Positions 52,799 through 61,864 of a DNA stretch of 61,864 nt are shown here, one piece after another (the first letter of the stretch is position 1; each line of letters starts with the position of its first letter). A program made the position numbers and the translations under genes. The DNA is from Paracoccus sp. PAMC 22219 (lineage in GTDB: Bacteria > Pseudomonadota > Alphaproteobacteria > Rhodobacterales > Rhodobacteraceae). The stretch covers positions 1-61,864 of the forward strand of contig NZ_BBPH01000094.1 in assembly GCF_000787695.1 (NCBI RefSeq), written 5' to 3'. The notes beneath the pieces are model-generated. The model was given only the letters and a program-made list of their open reading frames with translations, was not told the DNA's origin and did no database searches.

Positions 52799-53149
52799 TC
52801 AGCCGAGGCTGCCGCACCAGCGGCGTGCCAGCCAGCCCGAACAGCCGGACAGGATCGCTGCCGGAATGGCCAGCACGACAAGCAGCAGCAGGCCGACCGC
52901 GATCATCGGCCCGCCCCCGCTCTGAACCAACAAGACCGGAAGCTGCCCCATCGTCAGCACCAGCCCGGCAAGCCAAGCCCTCCGGTCAAAGGCGGCTCCC
53001 GCCACTGCGGCCATCAGGATGGACAGCGGATAGGCCAGCGTCCAATAGTCTTCCGCGTCCCAAGGTTCGGGCGTCTTCGCCAGACTCGCCACAAGGGTCC
53101 AGTAACCCACACTCAGAATCGTCAATACAAGGAAGGGACGTGTGGTCAT
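52799..53149 (-). CDS. hypothetical integral membrane protein
   Basis: A 116-residue protein with four hydrophobic helices (FLVLTILSVGYWTLVASLA, AYPLSILMAAVAGAAF, AWLAGLVLTMGQLPVLLV, MIAVGLLLLVVLAIPAAIL). No known family is recognised. It faces the hydrolase gene tail to tail. A GGAAGGGA-like purine stretch lies upstream of the ATG at 53149. Probably real given the coherent helix pattern and codon use, but without assigned role. Confidence 0.65.
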   Translation of the reverse strand: MTTRPFLVLTILSVGYWTLVASLAKTPEPWDAEDYWTLAYPLSILMAAVAGAAFDRRAWLAGLVLTMGQLPVLLVQSGGGPMIAVGLLLLVVLAIPAAILSGCSGWLARRWCGSLG

Positions 53150-53481
53150 TGTCGGCCCGATTCCACAGGACCGCATGAAGTTCTTTGCATGATCATGATA
53201 AGCAAGCCATTTTCATATTTGAGCCGGTCGGACCGGGCGGATGTCGAAAGGCTCGTGACCGCGCAAGATTGCACCAGCATGACGCTGGCCGGAAAAGTCT
53301 GGCCTATCGGAAGGATTGTTCGGCATAAGGCAGGCTTATGCGCCCCCATGCATTTTCTGGCTTGGTCGGGCTTTCTGCGCACCATAAAAGCGTTTCCTTG
53401 GTCGAGCCTGATGACCCTCGGGCGGCCGCGCAAGGCTCTTCAAGAGCGGCAATCATCGAACGCAGGCGCAAGGAGCAGTCA
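53150..53481. other. 332-bp stretch without a recognised gene
   Basis: Small open frames exist on both strands but none has recognisable protein character. The palindrome ATGATCAT lies at the left end near 53188, where the sequence is AT-richer and could hold promoters for the flanking divergent genes. The right end has AAGGAG before the GTG start at 53482. Confidence 0.4.
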
Positions 53482-54484
53482 GTGACCTCATCGACAGACC
53501 CGCCTGCGGACGGAATCCGGATGGACGCGCGCGTCATTCCAGTGCCGGCTTCGCTCAGCGTCGAAGCGCAGGCGCGACTGCCGGCGGCCGTGATCGGTGG
53601 CGTGCCGGCCAATGCGGCGCAGGCCCTGCCCGATCCAGCCGATCATGATGCCTGGCGCGCCCTTCGCGTGCAGGTGGACGCGGCCTATCGCAAAGCCCTG
53701 CTGACGCAGGAAGCCGGCGAGGCCGAAATCACGACGATCAGCGTCGACCGCGCCACGGTCCATGTCGCGCGGCCCGCGAACCTCGTGCATCACGACGCGG
53801 TCTATCTCGACCTGCACGGCGGCGCCTTCGTATTCGGCGGGGGCGAGGTCTGTCGCGCGGCGGCAGGCGCCGCGGCCGCCCAGCACGGCCTCTGCTGTCA
53901 CGGTGTCGATTACCGGATGCCGCCCGAGCACCCCTTCCCCGCCGCGCTTGACGATAGCCTCGCGGCCTATCGGCGTGCGATCGCGGAGGTCGGCAGCGGC
54001 CGCATGGTGATCGGCGGGCGCTCGGCGGGGGGCAACCTAGCGCTGGCCACGGTGCTGCGCGCCCGAGACGAGGGCCTGCCGCCGCCCGCCGGGCTGGTGC
54101 TTCTTTCGCCAGAGGTGGACCTGACCGAGTCGGGCGACAGCTTCCGAACCAACCGCGGTCTCGACGTCAACCTCCACGGCTCGCTGATGCGGGCGAACCT
54201 GCTCTATGCCGGAGACGCCGATCTGACCCATCCCTATCTGTCGCCGCTCTTCGGGCGCTTGGCGGCGGATTTTCCGCCGACCTTCATCCAGACCGGCACC
54301 CGCGATCTGATGCTGTCGAACGCGGTCCGCCTGCACCGGGCGCTGCGCGAGGCGGGCGCGCCGGCCGAGCTGCACGTCTTCGAGGCGATGCCCCATGGCG
54401 GCTTCGGCGTCACCCCCCGAGGATCAGGCGCTGTCGCGCGAGATCGCCGGCTTCGTCGCCCGCAGACTGGGGCGCGCGGGATGA
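53482..54484 (+). CDS. alpha/beta hydrolase fold-3 (acetyl-esterase/lipase, HSL family), 3' frame break
   Basis: A hydrolase of the hormone-sensitive-lipase family with oxyanion motif LDLHGGAFVFGGG and nucleophile elbow GGRSAGGNLAL; the Asp is in GTRDLMLSNAV and the His in MPHGGFG. The normal end EDQALSREIAGFVARRL is in another frame: the C run at 54413-54418 has six bases where five would fit. This is the only case of an extra base in the window. Corrected length is about 333 residues, ending at 54484. Start is GTG at 53482 with AAGGAG 8 bases upstream. Confidence 0.85.
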
Positions 54485-54560
54485 GCGCGGCTTCGCCCCG
54501 CCCCGCCCGGCCTGGCACCGCCCGGCACAGCCTCACAGGCCCCAACCAAAAGGATTACCA

Positions 54561-55313
54561 ATGACAATTACGCATGAGGACGAACTGGAGGCACTGCGCA
54601 AGATCGGCCGCGTCGTAGCGAACACGATGCAGGCCATGGCCGCGGCGATGGAGCCGGGTATGACAACGCAGGAGCTGGACGAAATCGGGCGCGAGCTGCT
54701 GGAGCGCGAAGGAGCGGTCTCGGCGCCGCGGTCCACCTACGACTTTCCCGGCACGACCTGCATCAGCGTCAACGAGGAAATCGCCCACGGCGTCCCCGGC
54801 CCGCGCAAGCTGCGCCAGGGCGATCTGGTCAACATCGACGTCTCGGCCTCGCGGGACGGCTATTTCGCCGATACCGGGGCCAGCTTCACTCTTGGCGCCG
54901 TCGCGCCCGAACTGCAACGGCTCTGCCGCGACGGGCGGCGCGCGATGGAGATCGGCATCGCGCAGGTCGGGCATGGCAAGCCGCTGGCCGGGATCGGCAA
55001 TGCCGTGGGCGCTTTTGCAGCCAAGCACGGCTATACGCTGATCCGCAATCTTGCCAGTCATGGGATTGGTCGCGCCCTGCACGAGGCCCCGAGCGAGATC
55101 GCCACATGGCCCAACCGGCGCGACAAACGCAAGATGCATGACGGGCTGCTCCTGACGGTAGAGCCTTTCCTGTCCTCTGGCGGAGCGTGGGCGGTAGAGG
55201 GCGGCCACGATGACTGGACGCTGCATTCCAGCCCGCCGGCGCCCGTCGTGCAATATGAACATACCGTCGTCGCCACGAAACGCGGCCCCATCGTCCTGAC
55301 CCTGCCGGGTTGA
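54561..55313 (+). CDS. map: type I methionine aminopeptidase
   Basis: A 250-residue methionine aminopeptidase that removes the initiator Met. The five metal ligands are present: Asp in VNIDVSASRDGYFADTG (two), His in LASHGIGRALHE, Glu in LTVEPF and Glu in QYEHTVVA. Since bacteria need one housekeeping map, usually near other core genes, this copy in an accessory region may be an extra, perhaps specialised, enzyme. It has no N-terminal zinc-finger extension. AAAAGGA lies before the ATG. It is followed by a two-component pair. Confidence 0.93.
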   Translation: MTITHEDELEALRKIGRVVANTMQAMAAAMEPGMTTQELDEIGRELLEREGAVSAPRSTYDFPGTTCISVNEEIAHGVPGPRKLRQGDLVNIDVSASRDGYFADTGASFTLGAVAPELQRLCRDGRRAMEIGIAQVGHGKPLAGIGNAVGAFAAKHGYTLIRNLASHGIGRALHEAPSEIATWPNRRDKRKMHDGLLLTVEPFLSSGGAWAVEGGHDDWTLHSSPPAPVVQYEHTVVATKRGPIVLTLPG

Positions 55314-55338
55314 GGCTCCCCCAACCTCTAGAGGCCCC

Positions 55339-56013
55339 ATGCGCATCATGCTTGTCGAGGACGAGGCCGGGCTGGCCGAAATGCTGGCCAAGGTCCTGCA
55401 GCGCGAACGCTTCGTGGTCGATCATCTCGATTGCCTCGCCGACGCGCGCGAAGCCGCCGCCTTGGTTGAATACGATCTTGCGCTGCTGGACCGGACACTG
55501 CCCGACGGGGACGGGCTGTCGCTGCTGGCAGGGCTGCGCGAGAGAAGCCCCGGCATCCACGTCATCATCCTCAGCGCGCGCGGCGAAGTCGCGGACCGCG
55601 TGGCCGGTCTGGATCACGGCGCGGACGACTACCTCGTGAAACCTTTCGCGCTCGATGAGATGCTGGCGCGGATCCGCGCCGTGCGCCGCCGCCCGGCGCA
55701 GGTGCGCGACGAACGGATCGGCGCGGGGCGCGTCATCTTCGATCCGGTCAATGACCAGGCCGAGGTCGGGGGCCACCCCCTGACGCTGCCCCGCCGCGAG
55801 CTGCGCGTGCTGGCCGCCCTGATGCGGCGGCGGGGGCGAACCGTCATGCGCGAGACGCTTGAACAGGCAGTCTTCGGCTTTGACGACGAGATCCAGTCGA
55901 ACACGCTGGATTCGCATGTCTCGCGCCTGCGCCGCCGCCTGCGAGAGGCGAATGCCGGTGTCGAGATCCACGCCATCCGGGGCGTGGGCTACCTGCTGCG
56001 CGGGGCGCCATGA
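55339..56013 (+). CDS. OmpR-family response regulator
   Basis: A 224-residue regulator. Acidic residues E7, D8, E9 and phospho-acceptor D51 (LALLDRTLPDGDG) form the receiver site, with Lys in LVKPFAL. The C-terminal winged helix carries MRRRGRTVMRETLEQ and the ending AIRGVGYLLRG. It overlaps the kinase gene by ATGA (56010-56013). It is 25 bp after map, so the three genes may be co-transcribed. Confidence 0.93.
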   Translation: MRIMLVEDEAGLAEMLAKVLQRERFVVDHLDCLADAREAAALVEYDLALLDRTLPDGDGLSLLAGLRERSPGIHVIILSARGEVADRVAGLDHGADDYLVKPFALDEMLARIRAVRRRPAQVRDERIGAGRVIFDPVNDQAEVGGHPLTLPRRELRVLAALMRRRGRTVMRETLEQAVFGFDDEIQSNTLDSHVSRLRRRLREANAGVEIHAIRGVGYLLRGAP

Positions 56014-57351
56014 TGCGCGGCCCTTCGCTCAAACGGCCGCTGATCGTCTATCCGCTGATCGTGCATCTGGCGACGCTGCTGATCTCGGTGCTGATCCTGA
56101 TGGTGGGCGCGCTCAGAATTGACAGTGGCGGACCTTATGCCGACGAGCGGGTCATTCCAGTCATCGCCGCGGCGATCGAGCGCGACCAGACAGGCGCGCT
56201 GGTCGTCCGCCCGACCGAAGCGCTGGAGGGGTTGCAGACCGAAGCGCCGGGCCTGTGGTTCCTCGCAGAGGACGAGGACGGGCACAGCGTCGGCTTCGGC
56301 GCGTCCCGGAGGCCTATGAAGGGCTGCGCGGGCGGCTGGTGGATCTGTCCGTCGCGCAGCTGCGCGACGTCGCGCCGCCCTATCGACTCACCGCGATCCT
56401 GCGCCGCCAGACGACCGAGATCGGCACGCTAACCATCCTGGGCCAGGGTCCTCTGCTGGAACTGAACATGGTCGTCCTGATGGCCTCGACCGTGGTCTTC
56501 CTGCCGTTCCTCGTGCTGCTGTCGCTGACCTCCTTCGCGATCACCCCGCTGATCGTCAGGCGGGCGCTGGCCGGCATATCGCGCATCGCAGACGAGGCCG
56601 AACACATCGACCCCGACCGCCGGGGCCGCCGCCTGAGCGAAGCGCATGTCCCCCGCGAGATCGCGCCGCTTGTGCGCGCGATGAACGATGCCCTGCGACG
56701 GCTGGACGAGGGTCACGAGCGCCAGCAGCGGTTCATCTCAATGGCGTCGCATGAATTGCGCACGCCCATCGCAGTGTTGCAGGCCCGGATCGAGGCTGCG
56801 GGCGATCCCGCCCTGCGCGCGCTTGGCGACGACATCCAGCGCCTGACGATCCTTACCGAGCAGCTTCTGGACCTGCAGCGCATGGCTGAGGGCGGCTCCC
56901 ATGCCCCGGTGGATATGACGAAACTGGCGCGCGGCGTGGTCGCGGATCTGGCGCCCTTGGCCATCGCCGGAGGCCGGACGATGGCGGTCGAGGCCGGGAC
57001 GGCAGCCCCCTGCATGGGGGACGCAGCCGCGCTGGAGCGGGTGCTGATGAACCTCTTGCGCAACGCGATCGATCACGGCGGGCGGAATGTCGTGCTGCGC
57101 GTGACGGGCCAGGTGCTGGAGGTGCAGGATGACGGGCCGGGCATTCCTCCGGATCAGCGCGATCGCGTTTTTGAACCCTTCTACCGGCTGCGCCCGCAAT
57201 CCGGCGGCAGCGGGCTTGGACTCAATCTGGTGGCGGAGGTCGTGGCCCGGCATGACGGTCGCGTGACGATCCGCTCGGCACCGGGCGGCGGCACCATCGT
57301 CCGGGTCGAGCTGGGCCTTCGCGAGACGCCCGACACGGGCGCGCCGGGTAG
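56010..57351 (+). pseudogene. sensor histidine kinase, frameshifted
   Basis: A two-pass membrane kinase: first helix VYPLIVHLATLLISVLILMVGAL, second FLPFLVLLSLTSFAI, HAMP, then FISMASHELRTPIAVLQAR with the phospho-His, N box LMNLLRNAIDHGG and G boxes VQDDGPGIPP and GGSGLGLNLVAEV. The frame breaks near 56297-56303, one base missing, between HSVGFG and VPEAYEGLRGRL. A second break near 57345 is likely because the frame otherwise runs into the lipoprotein; the TAG at 57349-57351 is then the natural stop. It is coupled to the response regulator. Confidence 0.8.
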
Positions 57352-57481
57352 GCGGCTTTTCCATCGCTCGGCGCAGCGACGCCATGTTCGTGCAACCTTC
57401 GGCGCGCAGAGGTTCCAGGACGCAGGCGGTGGGAATGCGATCCGTCTGCGCGGAACTGGAACTGACATGAAGGCACTTGAA

Positions 57482-57706
57482 ATGCGAAAATCTCCTCTCC
57501 TCCAGTCGCGTGGCGGCATCGGCATGGCGCTGCTGGCTGCAGGGCTTCTGGCCGGGTGCATGTCCGAAGAAAGCTCGACCGAGGCCCTCTATCGGCAGAA
57601 CATGGTCAGCGAGACCGCGCTGAACGCCCAGATCATGAGCGACCGCGCCCGCGATCAGCGCTGCCAGCGCGACCCATCCCGCCGCGAATGCGGCCCGCGC
57701 CCCTGA
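57482..57706 (+). CDS. small lipoprotein
   Basis: A 74-residue lipoprotein. The signal MRKSPLLQSRGGIGMALLAAG ends in lipobox LLAGC, and the mature part is short and charged with a Cys pair near the C-terminus (DQRCQRDPSRRECGP). AAGG lies 8 bases before the ATG at 57482. It shares the reading frame of the kinase upstream only because no stop intervenes. I read it as a separate gene. No family recognised. Confidence 0.68.
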   Translation: MRKSPLLQSRGGIGMALLAAGLLAGCMSEESSTEALYRQNMVSETALNAQIMSDRARDQRCQRDPSRRECGPRP

Positions 57707-57786
57707 TTCTCACACCCCGTTAAAGCCGCCCCGCGGATGCCGCGCATCCACGGGGGCGAACCCGATACGTTCGAAGGAGAAGCCGA

Positions 57787-60006
57787 GTGAAATTCCATCC
57801 GACAGGCGGCGCCCCCTGCCCGCGCGGCGGGCGCGGCATGTCCGCCCCCCCCTCTGCCCCGTTTTGGTCGATCCGCGCGTTCCGCGGCGCGGCCGTCGCA
57901 GTGATCCTGTCCACATTCGCCGCCTCTGCGGCCGAGGAGATGCACCTGACCTATCCCGACACCCCCCGAACGCACGATGTCGAGACGCTGTTCGGCGTCC
58001 AGATCGCCGATCCCTTCCGCTGGCTCGAGGCGGACCCGCGCACGGATACAACCGTGACAGAATGGATCGACGCGCAGAATGCCGTCTCGTCCGCCTATCT
58101 TGAGACGCTGCCGGCGCGGCCGATCTTTCAGCAGCGGCTGAGCCTGCTGAACCGGCACGACACCGTCTTCCCGCCCATCCGGCGCGGCGAGCGCTATTTC
58201 TTTCAGCGCCAGGGTGCAGGCGAGGACCAGCCGCGCCTGATCCTGCGCGAGGGAACCAACGGCCCGGAACGCGTGCTGCTTGATCCCTCCGCCCAGGAAG
58301 GCGGCGGCACGCAGGCCCTGGCCGAATGGGACGTGTCGCCCGACGGGGATTTCGTGGCCTATGCGCTGCAGAAGGACGGCTCGGACTGGCGCAGCATCCG
58401 CGTGATGGACGCCGTCACTGGCGAGGTTCTGGACGATCATCTTGAATGGGCGCGCTTCACGACGATCGCCTGGTCCGGCGACGGATCGGGGTTCTACTAT
58501 TCGCGCTTTCCCGCCGGTGAAGACGGCGCCTCATTCAACGAGGCGGTTCGCGATCACGCGGTCTATTTCCACCGGCTTGGCACAAGCCAGTCCGAAGACC
58601 GGCTGGTTCATGGCGGCGCATCCGACACGCCGCTGTTGCACACTGCGACCGTCTCGGGCGATGGGCGGTTTCTGGTGATCTACAGCTCGGCCCTGTCAGG
58701 CGGCGTCGCCGTGACCGTGACGAACCTGTCACAGGACGGTGCAGAGTCGCTGACCTTGGTCGAAAGCCATGAGGATCAATGGGCGCTGCTGGGAACAGAG
58801 GGCACGCGGCTGATCTTTTCGACGCAGATGGGCGCGCCGCAGGGCCGGGTGATGGCCATTGACCTGGCCGATTCCGAACCTGCCTTTTCCGAGCTGATCC
58901 CCGAGCGTCCCGACGCGGTGCTGCGCCACGGCACGGCCATCCTGGGTGACCGGATCGTGCTGGCCTACATGGTCGATGCCCGGATGGTGCTGGAGCGATA
59001 TCGGCTGGACGGCACTCCCGACGGGTCGGTGGACTTGCCCGGCGCCGGAACCATTGCCCTGTTCCAAGGCGAGCCCGGCCGGGACGATGGCTACTTCCTC
59101 TTTACCAGCCACAAGTTTCCGCCCACGGTCCTGCGTCTGGATGTGGCCGAGAACAGCGTGACGCCGTGGCAGGATCCGAACCTGCCGGTGACGCTTGACG
59201 GTGTCGTGGTCGAGCAGCGCTTCTACGCATCGGCCGACGGCACCCGTATCCCGGTCTTTGTCATCCGCCGGGCCGACGTGACGGGGCCGGCCCCAACCAT
59301 GATGACCGGATATGGCGGGTTCGGCATCAGTATGGTCCCCTATTACATGCCCGGGGCGATGGCTTGGGTGGAACAAGGCGGCGTCTATGCGGTGGCGAAC
59401 ATTCGCGGGGGCGGGGAATATGGCAGCGCTTGGCACCATGCCGGTCGGCGCGAACTGAAACAGACCGTGTTCGACGATTTCATCGCAGCGGGCGAATACC
59501 TGATCGCCGAAGGTATCACCGCGCTAGACGGGCTGGCCATCCACGGCCTGTCGAATGGCGGGCTTCTGGTCGCGGCGGTCGCCAATCAGCGACCGGACCT
59601 GTTTGCCGCCGTCCTGCCCGACGTGGGCGTCATGGACATGCTGCGCTTCGACCGCTTCACCGGCGGCGCGATGTGGGTCCAGGAATATGGCAGCCCCGCC
59701 GTCGAGGATCAGTTCCGCACTCTTCTGGCCTATTCGCCCCTGCACCCGATCCGCGACGGCGCGGATTATCCGGCGATCCTTGTCACCACCGCCGATACCG
59801 ACAACCGCGTCGTGCCGGCCCATTCGCTGAAATACGCGGCTGCGCTTCAGGTGGCCGATATCGGCGCGCAGCCGCATCTGCTGCGAGTGACCCAAGGGGC
59901 CGGTCACGGGCAGGGCACGTCGTTGGCCACGCAGATCGCACAGATGGCTGAACAATGGGCCTTTGCGGCCCATTGGACGGGGCTTAAGGTCACGCCGAAG
60001 GACTAG
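57787..60006 (+). CDS. prolyl oligopeptidase family serine peptidase (S9), exported
   Basis: A 739-residue S9A-type peptidase. Signal peptide (hydrophobic AVAVILSTFAASAA near residue 40) is followed by the propeller domain starting YPDTPRTHDVETLFG and PFRWLEADPRT, then the hydrolase domain. Catalytic residues are Ser in HGLSNGGLLV (near 589), Asp in DTDNRVVP (near 669) and His in GAGHGQGTS (near 706). Many relatives have GGSNGG, so the Leu is a variant. Start is a GTG at 57787 with AAGGAG upstream. It cuts short proline-containing peptides in the periplasm. Confidence 0.94.
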   Translation: MKFHPTGGAPCPRGGRGMSAPPSAPFWSIRAFRGAAVAVILSTFAASAAEEMHLTYPDTPRTHDVETLFGVQIADPFRWLEADPRTDTTVTEWIDAQNAVSSAYLETLPARPIFQQRLSLLNRHDTVFPPIRRGERYFFQRQGAGEDQPRLILREGTNGPERVLLDPSAQEGGGTQALAEWDVSPDGDFVAYALQKDGSDWRSIRVMDAVTGEVLDDHLEWARFTTIAWSGDGSGFYYSRFPAGEDGASFNEAVRDHAVYFHRLGTSQSEDRLVHGGASDTPLLHTATVSGDGRFLVIYSSALSGGVAVTVTNLSQDGAESLTLVESHEDQWALLGTEGTRLIFSTQMGAPQGRVMAIDLADSEPAFSELIPERPDAVLRHGTAILGDRIVLAYMVDARMVLERYRLDGTPDGSVDLPGAGTIALFQGEPGRDDGYFLFTSHKFPPTVLRLDVAENSVTPWQDPNLPVTLDGVVVEQRFYASADGTRIPVFVIRRADVTGPAPTMMTGYGGFGISMVPYYMPGAMAWVEQGGVYAVANIRGGGEYGSAWHHAGRRELKQTVFDDFIAAGEYLIAEGITALDGLAIHGLSNGGLLVAAVANQRPDLFAAVLPDVGVMDMLRFDRFTGGAMWVQEYGSPAVEDQFRTLLAYSPLHPIRDGADYPAILVTTADTDNRVVPAHSLKYAAALQVADIGAQPHLLRVTQGAGHGQGTSLATQIAQMAEQWAFAAHWTGLKVTPKD

Positions 60007-60012
60007 GCGAGG

Positions 60013-60912
60013 TCATTCAACTGGGGCGGGATCGCGCCGGGCGGCCAGAAGGTCCGCCACATGGCGCAGGGCGCGGTCCCCGTCTCGCCGCCGGTGCCAG
60101 GCCAGATGCAGCGAAAAGCCCGGCACCGGGATCGGCGGCGGCAGCGTCGCCAGCCCCGCCGCCCCCGCCACCCGCGAGGGCAGCATCGCGATCAGGTCGG
60201 ACTGGCGCAGCAGGTCCGGCACGATCGCGAAACCCGGAACCACCATACCCACCCGGCGGCTGCGGCCCTGTTCGGCCAGCTGCCCGTCCAGCGGACTGCG
60301 CGTCTCGGCGCGGCCCGACACAACGACATGCGGCCAGTCCAGCCAACCGTCGAGATCGAAGCCCGCGATCGCCGGATGATCCTCGCGTAGGGCGATGACA
60401 TAATCCTCGCGCAGGATCTCGGCCCGGTTGAAGTCGGGATCCTCGCCCGGAAAGACCGACAGCGCCAAATCGCTCGTCCCGTCGATCAGAGCCAGACGCG
60501 CCTCCTGCCCGCCCCGCCAAGGCTGGATCACCAGATCGATCCCCGGCGCCGACTGGGCGAGGCCCGCCTGCAGCCCGACGGCCAACAGGGCGGCGGGATA
60601 ATCCGCCATCGTGATGCGGATCGTGGCGCGGATATGGGCCAGCGGAACCTCGGGCGGTTCGACCAGATGCACGATGCCCGCCAGGACCGACTTGAGCGGG
60701 GCGCGCAACGATTCCGCCTTGGCGGTCAGGCGCATCGTGCCGCGCCCCCGTTCCAGCAGCGCATCTCCGAACAGGTGCCGGCAGCGTTGCAGCGCCGCCG
60801 AGGCCGCAGGCTGCGACAGCCCCACGCGGTCCGCCGCGCGACCCACATGCGCCTCGTCCAGAAGGGCGTCCAGAATCACCAGAAGGTTAAGGTCGATCGA
60901 TCGCAAATTCAT
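60013..60912 (-). CDS. LysR-family transcriptional regulator
   Basis: A 299-residue LysR protein with NLLVILDALLDEAHVGRAADRVGLSQPAASAALQRCR as helix-turn-helix, resembling the NodD/SyrM/LeuO-like subgroup that starts with MNLRSIDLNLL. The effector domain is complete. It converges with the peptidase gene (6 bases between stops), so its target is probably elsewhere, perhaps in the region to the right. Confidence 0.92.
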   Translation of the reverse strand: MNLRSIDLNLLVILDALLDEAHVGRAADRVGLSQPAASAALQRCRHLFGDALLERGRGTMRLTAKAESLRAPLKSVLAGIVHLVEPPEVPLAHIRATIRITMADYPAALLAVGLQAGLAQSAPGIDLVIQPWRGGQEARLALIDGTSDLALSVFPGEDPDFNRAEILREDYVIALREDHPAIAGFDLDGWLDWPHVVVSGRAETRSPLDGQLAEQGRSRRVGMVVPGFAIVPDLLRQSDLIAMLPSRVAGAAGLATLPPPIPVPGFSLHLAWHRRRDGDRALRHVADLLAARRDPAPVE

Positions 60913-60996
60913 GGAGTGAATTATAACCCATTCTAACTATCGACGGCAGAGATTTTTGGCCCGTTAGATGCCCGTCGGGGCGACGGCCGTTGCCAT

Positions 60997-61847
60997 CTAG
61001 GCCCGCAACTTTTCCATCGCGGGATTGTGCGGCCGGCCGCGCGGCCAGGTCAGCCAATAGCGGCCCGCCTCGACCTCGGCGGCGAAAGGGCGGGCCAGCG
61101 ACCCCTCGCGCAGATGGCGGGCGAACATGACGGCGGGCAGCAGCGCCACGCCATGCCCCGCCACCGCAAGCTCGGCCAGCGCGACCGAACTGTGCAGCAC
61201 TGGCCCCACCAGCAGCGGGCAGAGGGCGCACGCGGCGTCAAACCACCCCTACCATTCGTCGGTGCGGTAGGATCGCAGCAGGCGCTGAGCGGCCAGGTCG
61301 CCCGGCTGGCGGAGGCGTGGCAGCAGCGCGAGCGCGCAAAGGTGCGTCAGCGGCACGGCGATCAGCGGATCAGCCTCGAGCCAGGGCCAGGCCTCGCGGT
61401 CGCCAAAGCGCACGGCCAGGTGCAGTCCCTCCTTGGCGATCTCGATGCGGTCGTTGTGGGTGAAGACGCCAGACTGACATCGGGATGCGCGGCCTCGAAA
61501 TCGGTAAGGCGCGGGATCAGCCATCCGGTCGCAAAGGTCGTCACCACGCCCAGATGCAGCACCTCGCGGTAGCGTCCGGACTGGAACCGCGCCAGCGCCT
61601 CGGCCATCTGGTCGAGACTACGCGTCAGCACCGGATGCAGCGCCGCCCCGACATCCGTCAGGATCAGCCCGGTCCAGGCGCGCTTGAACAGCTGGTGGCC
61701 CAGGATCTCCTCGAGCCGCTGGATCTGCTGGCTGATGGCGGCCTGCGTCACCCGAAGCTCGATCGCGGCGCGGGTGAAGCTGCCTTGCCGCGCCGCGATC
61801 TCGAAGGCGCGCAGCCCGTTCAGCGGAAGGTTCGGTCAGTCTATCAT
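60997..61847 (-). pseudogene. GcvA-type LysR regulator, decayed
   Basis: Read from ATG at 61847, the conserved start LNGLRAFEIAARQGSFTRAA and helix-turn-helix VTQAAISQQIQRLEEILGHQLF are followed by an effector domain resembling GcvA-type regulators. Lesions: TGA at codon 4 (61838-61836), one missing base near 61470 (DVSLA to VFTHNDRIEI), and TAG at 61251-61249 (DEW-stop-GWFDAAC). The rest continues in that frame to the end AMEKLRA. Two stops plus a shift make true decay likely. Confidence 0.78.
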
Positions 61848-61864
61848 CTCAGCTTATGTGCCCT

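Noticed and set aside
53189..53485. A 98-codon plus-strand frame before the hydrolase
   Set aside because: No ribosome-binding site, no protein-like composition, and it runs over the hydrolase start region in another frame.
56010..57706. A kinase-lipoprotein fusion protein
   Set aside because: The joint is an unstructured stretch; the lipoprotein has its own ribosome-binding site, start and lipobox, and a missing base near 57345 would give the kinase a normal stop.

Overview
The window reads as about 62 kb of high-GC alphaproteobacterial DNA, most likely a Paracoccus-like member of the Rhodobacterales. This is inferred from gene content and codon use, not from a marker gene: an LdtR-type MarR regulator, SdhE, a dgt gene divergent from a HesB/ErpA gene, bdhA, FAD-dependent ThyX, a TAXI-type TRAP transporter and a fragment resembling the zinc chaperone AztD.

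Left part (1-34.9 kb) looks like core chromosome. In order: the end of a glycosyltransferase, a VOC protein, a PepSY / response regulator / PhoQ-like kinase operon that shares a divergent operator with a secreted RTX calcium-binding protein, thyX, gloA, a regulator trio (XRE, sdhE, ldtR-like), an aminotransferase, a host-attachment-type protein, a 25-residue membrane peptide and bdhA with a promoter-terminator pair just upstream that could make a roughly 70-nt RNA. Then follow an oligopeptide-binding protein gene with small partners, a BCCT transporter, a cation efflux pump, xthA, erpA, dgt, an OsmC/transglutaminase pair, prfC, fhs, a TAXI TRAP transporter with a coupled universal stress protein, and a capsule/KDO block (kpsT-kpsE-kdsA-mscS).

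At 34.84-34.91 kb lies tRNA-Gln(TTG), with a tyrosine recombinase gene directly beyond its 3' end. Everything to the right has an accessory flavour. Regulators (LysR or TetR) stand back to back with oxidoreductases or detoxification enzymes at four places, beside a Tat-exported carotenoid oxygenase, a GST, a flavoprotein fusion, two hydrolases, a second two-component system with a methionine aminopeptidase gene, and a periplasmic S9 peptidase. Gene remnants (an aztD tail, a LysR tail, a LysR gene with two stops) show past rearrangement and decay.

Oddities: at least eleven genes or gene ends are broken by a single base, nearly always one base missing and often in a C or G run, which may be sequencing error. 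Four premature stops are each one C-to-T step from a fitting sense codon. The observations I would check first are the paired GTCAG-N6-GTCAG operator at 3.5 kb and the small-transcript locus at 9.9-10.0 kb. No CRISPR array, rRNA or intact insertion sequence was seen.
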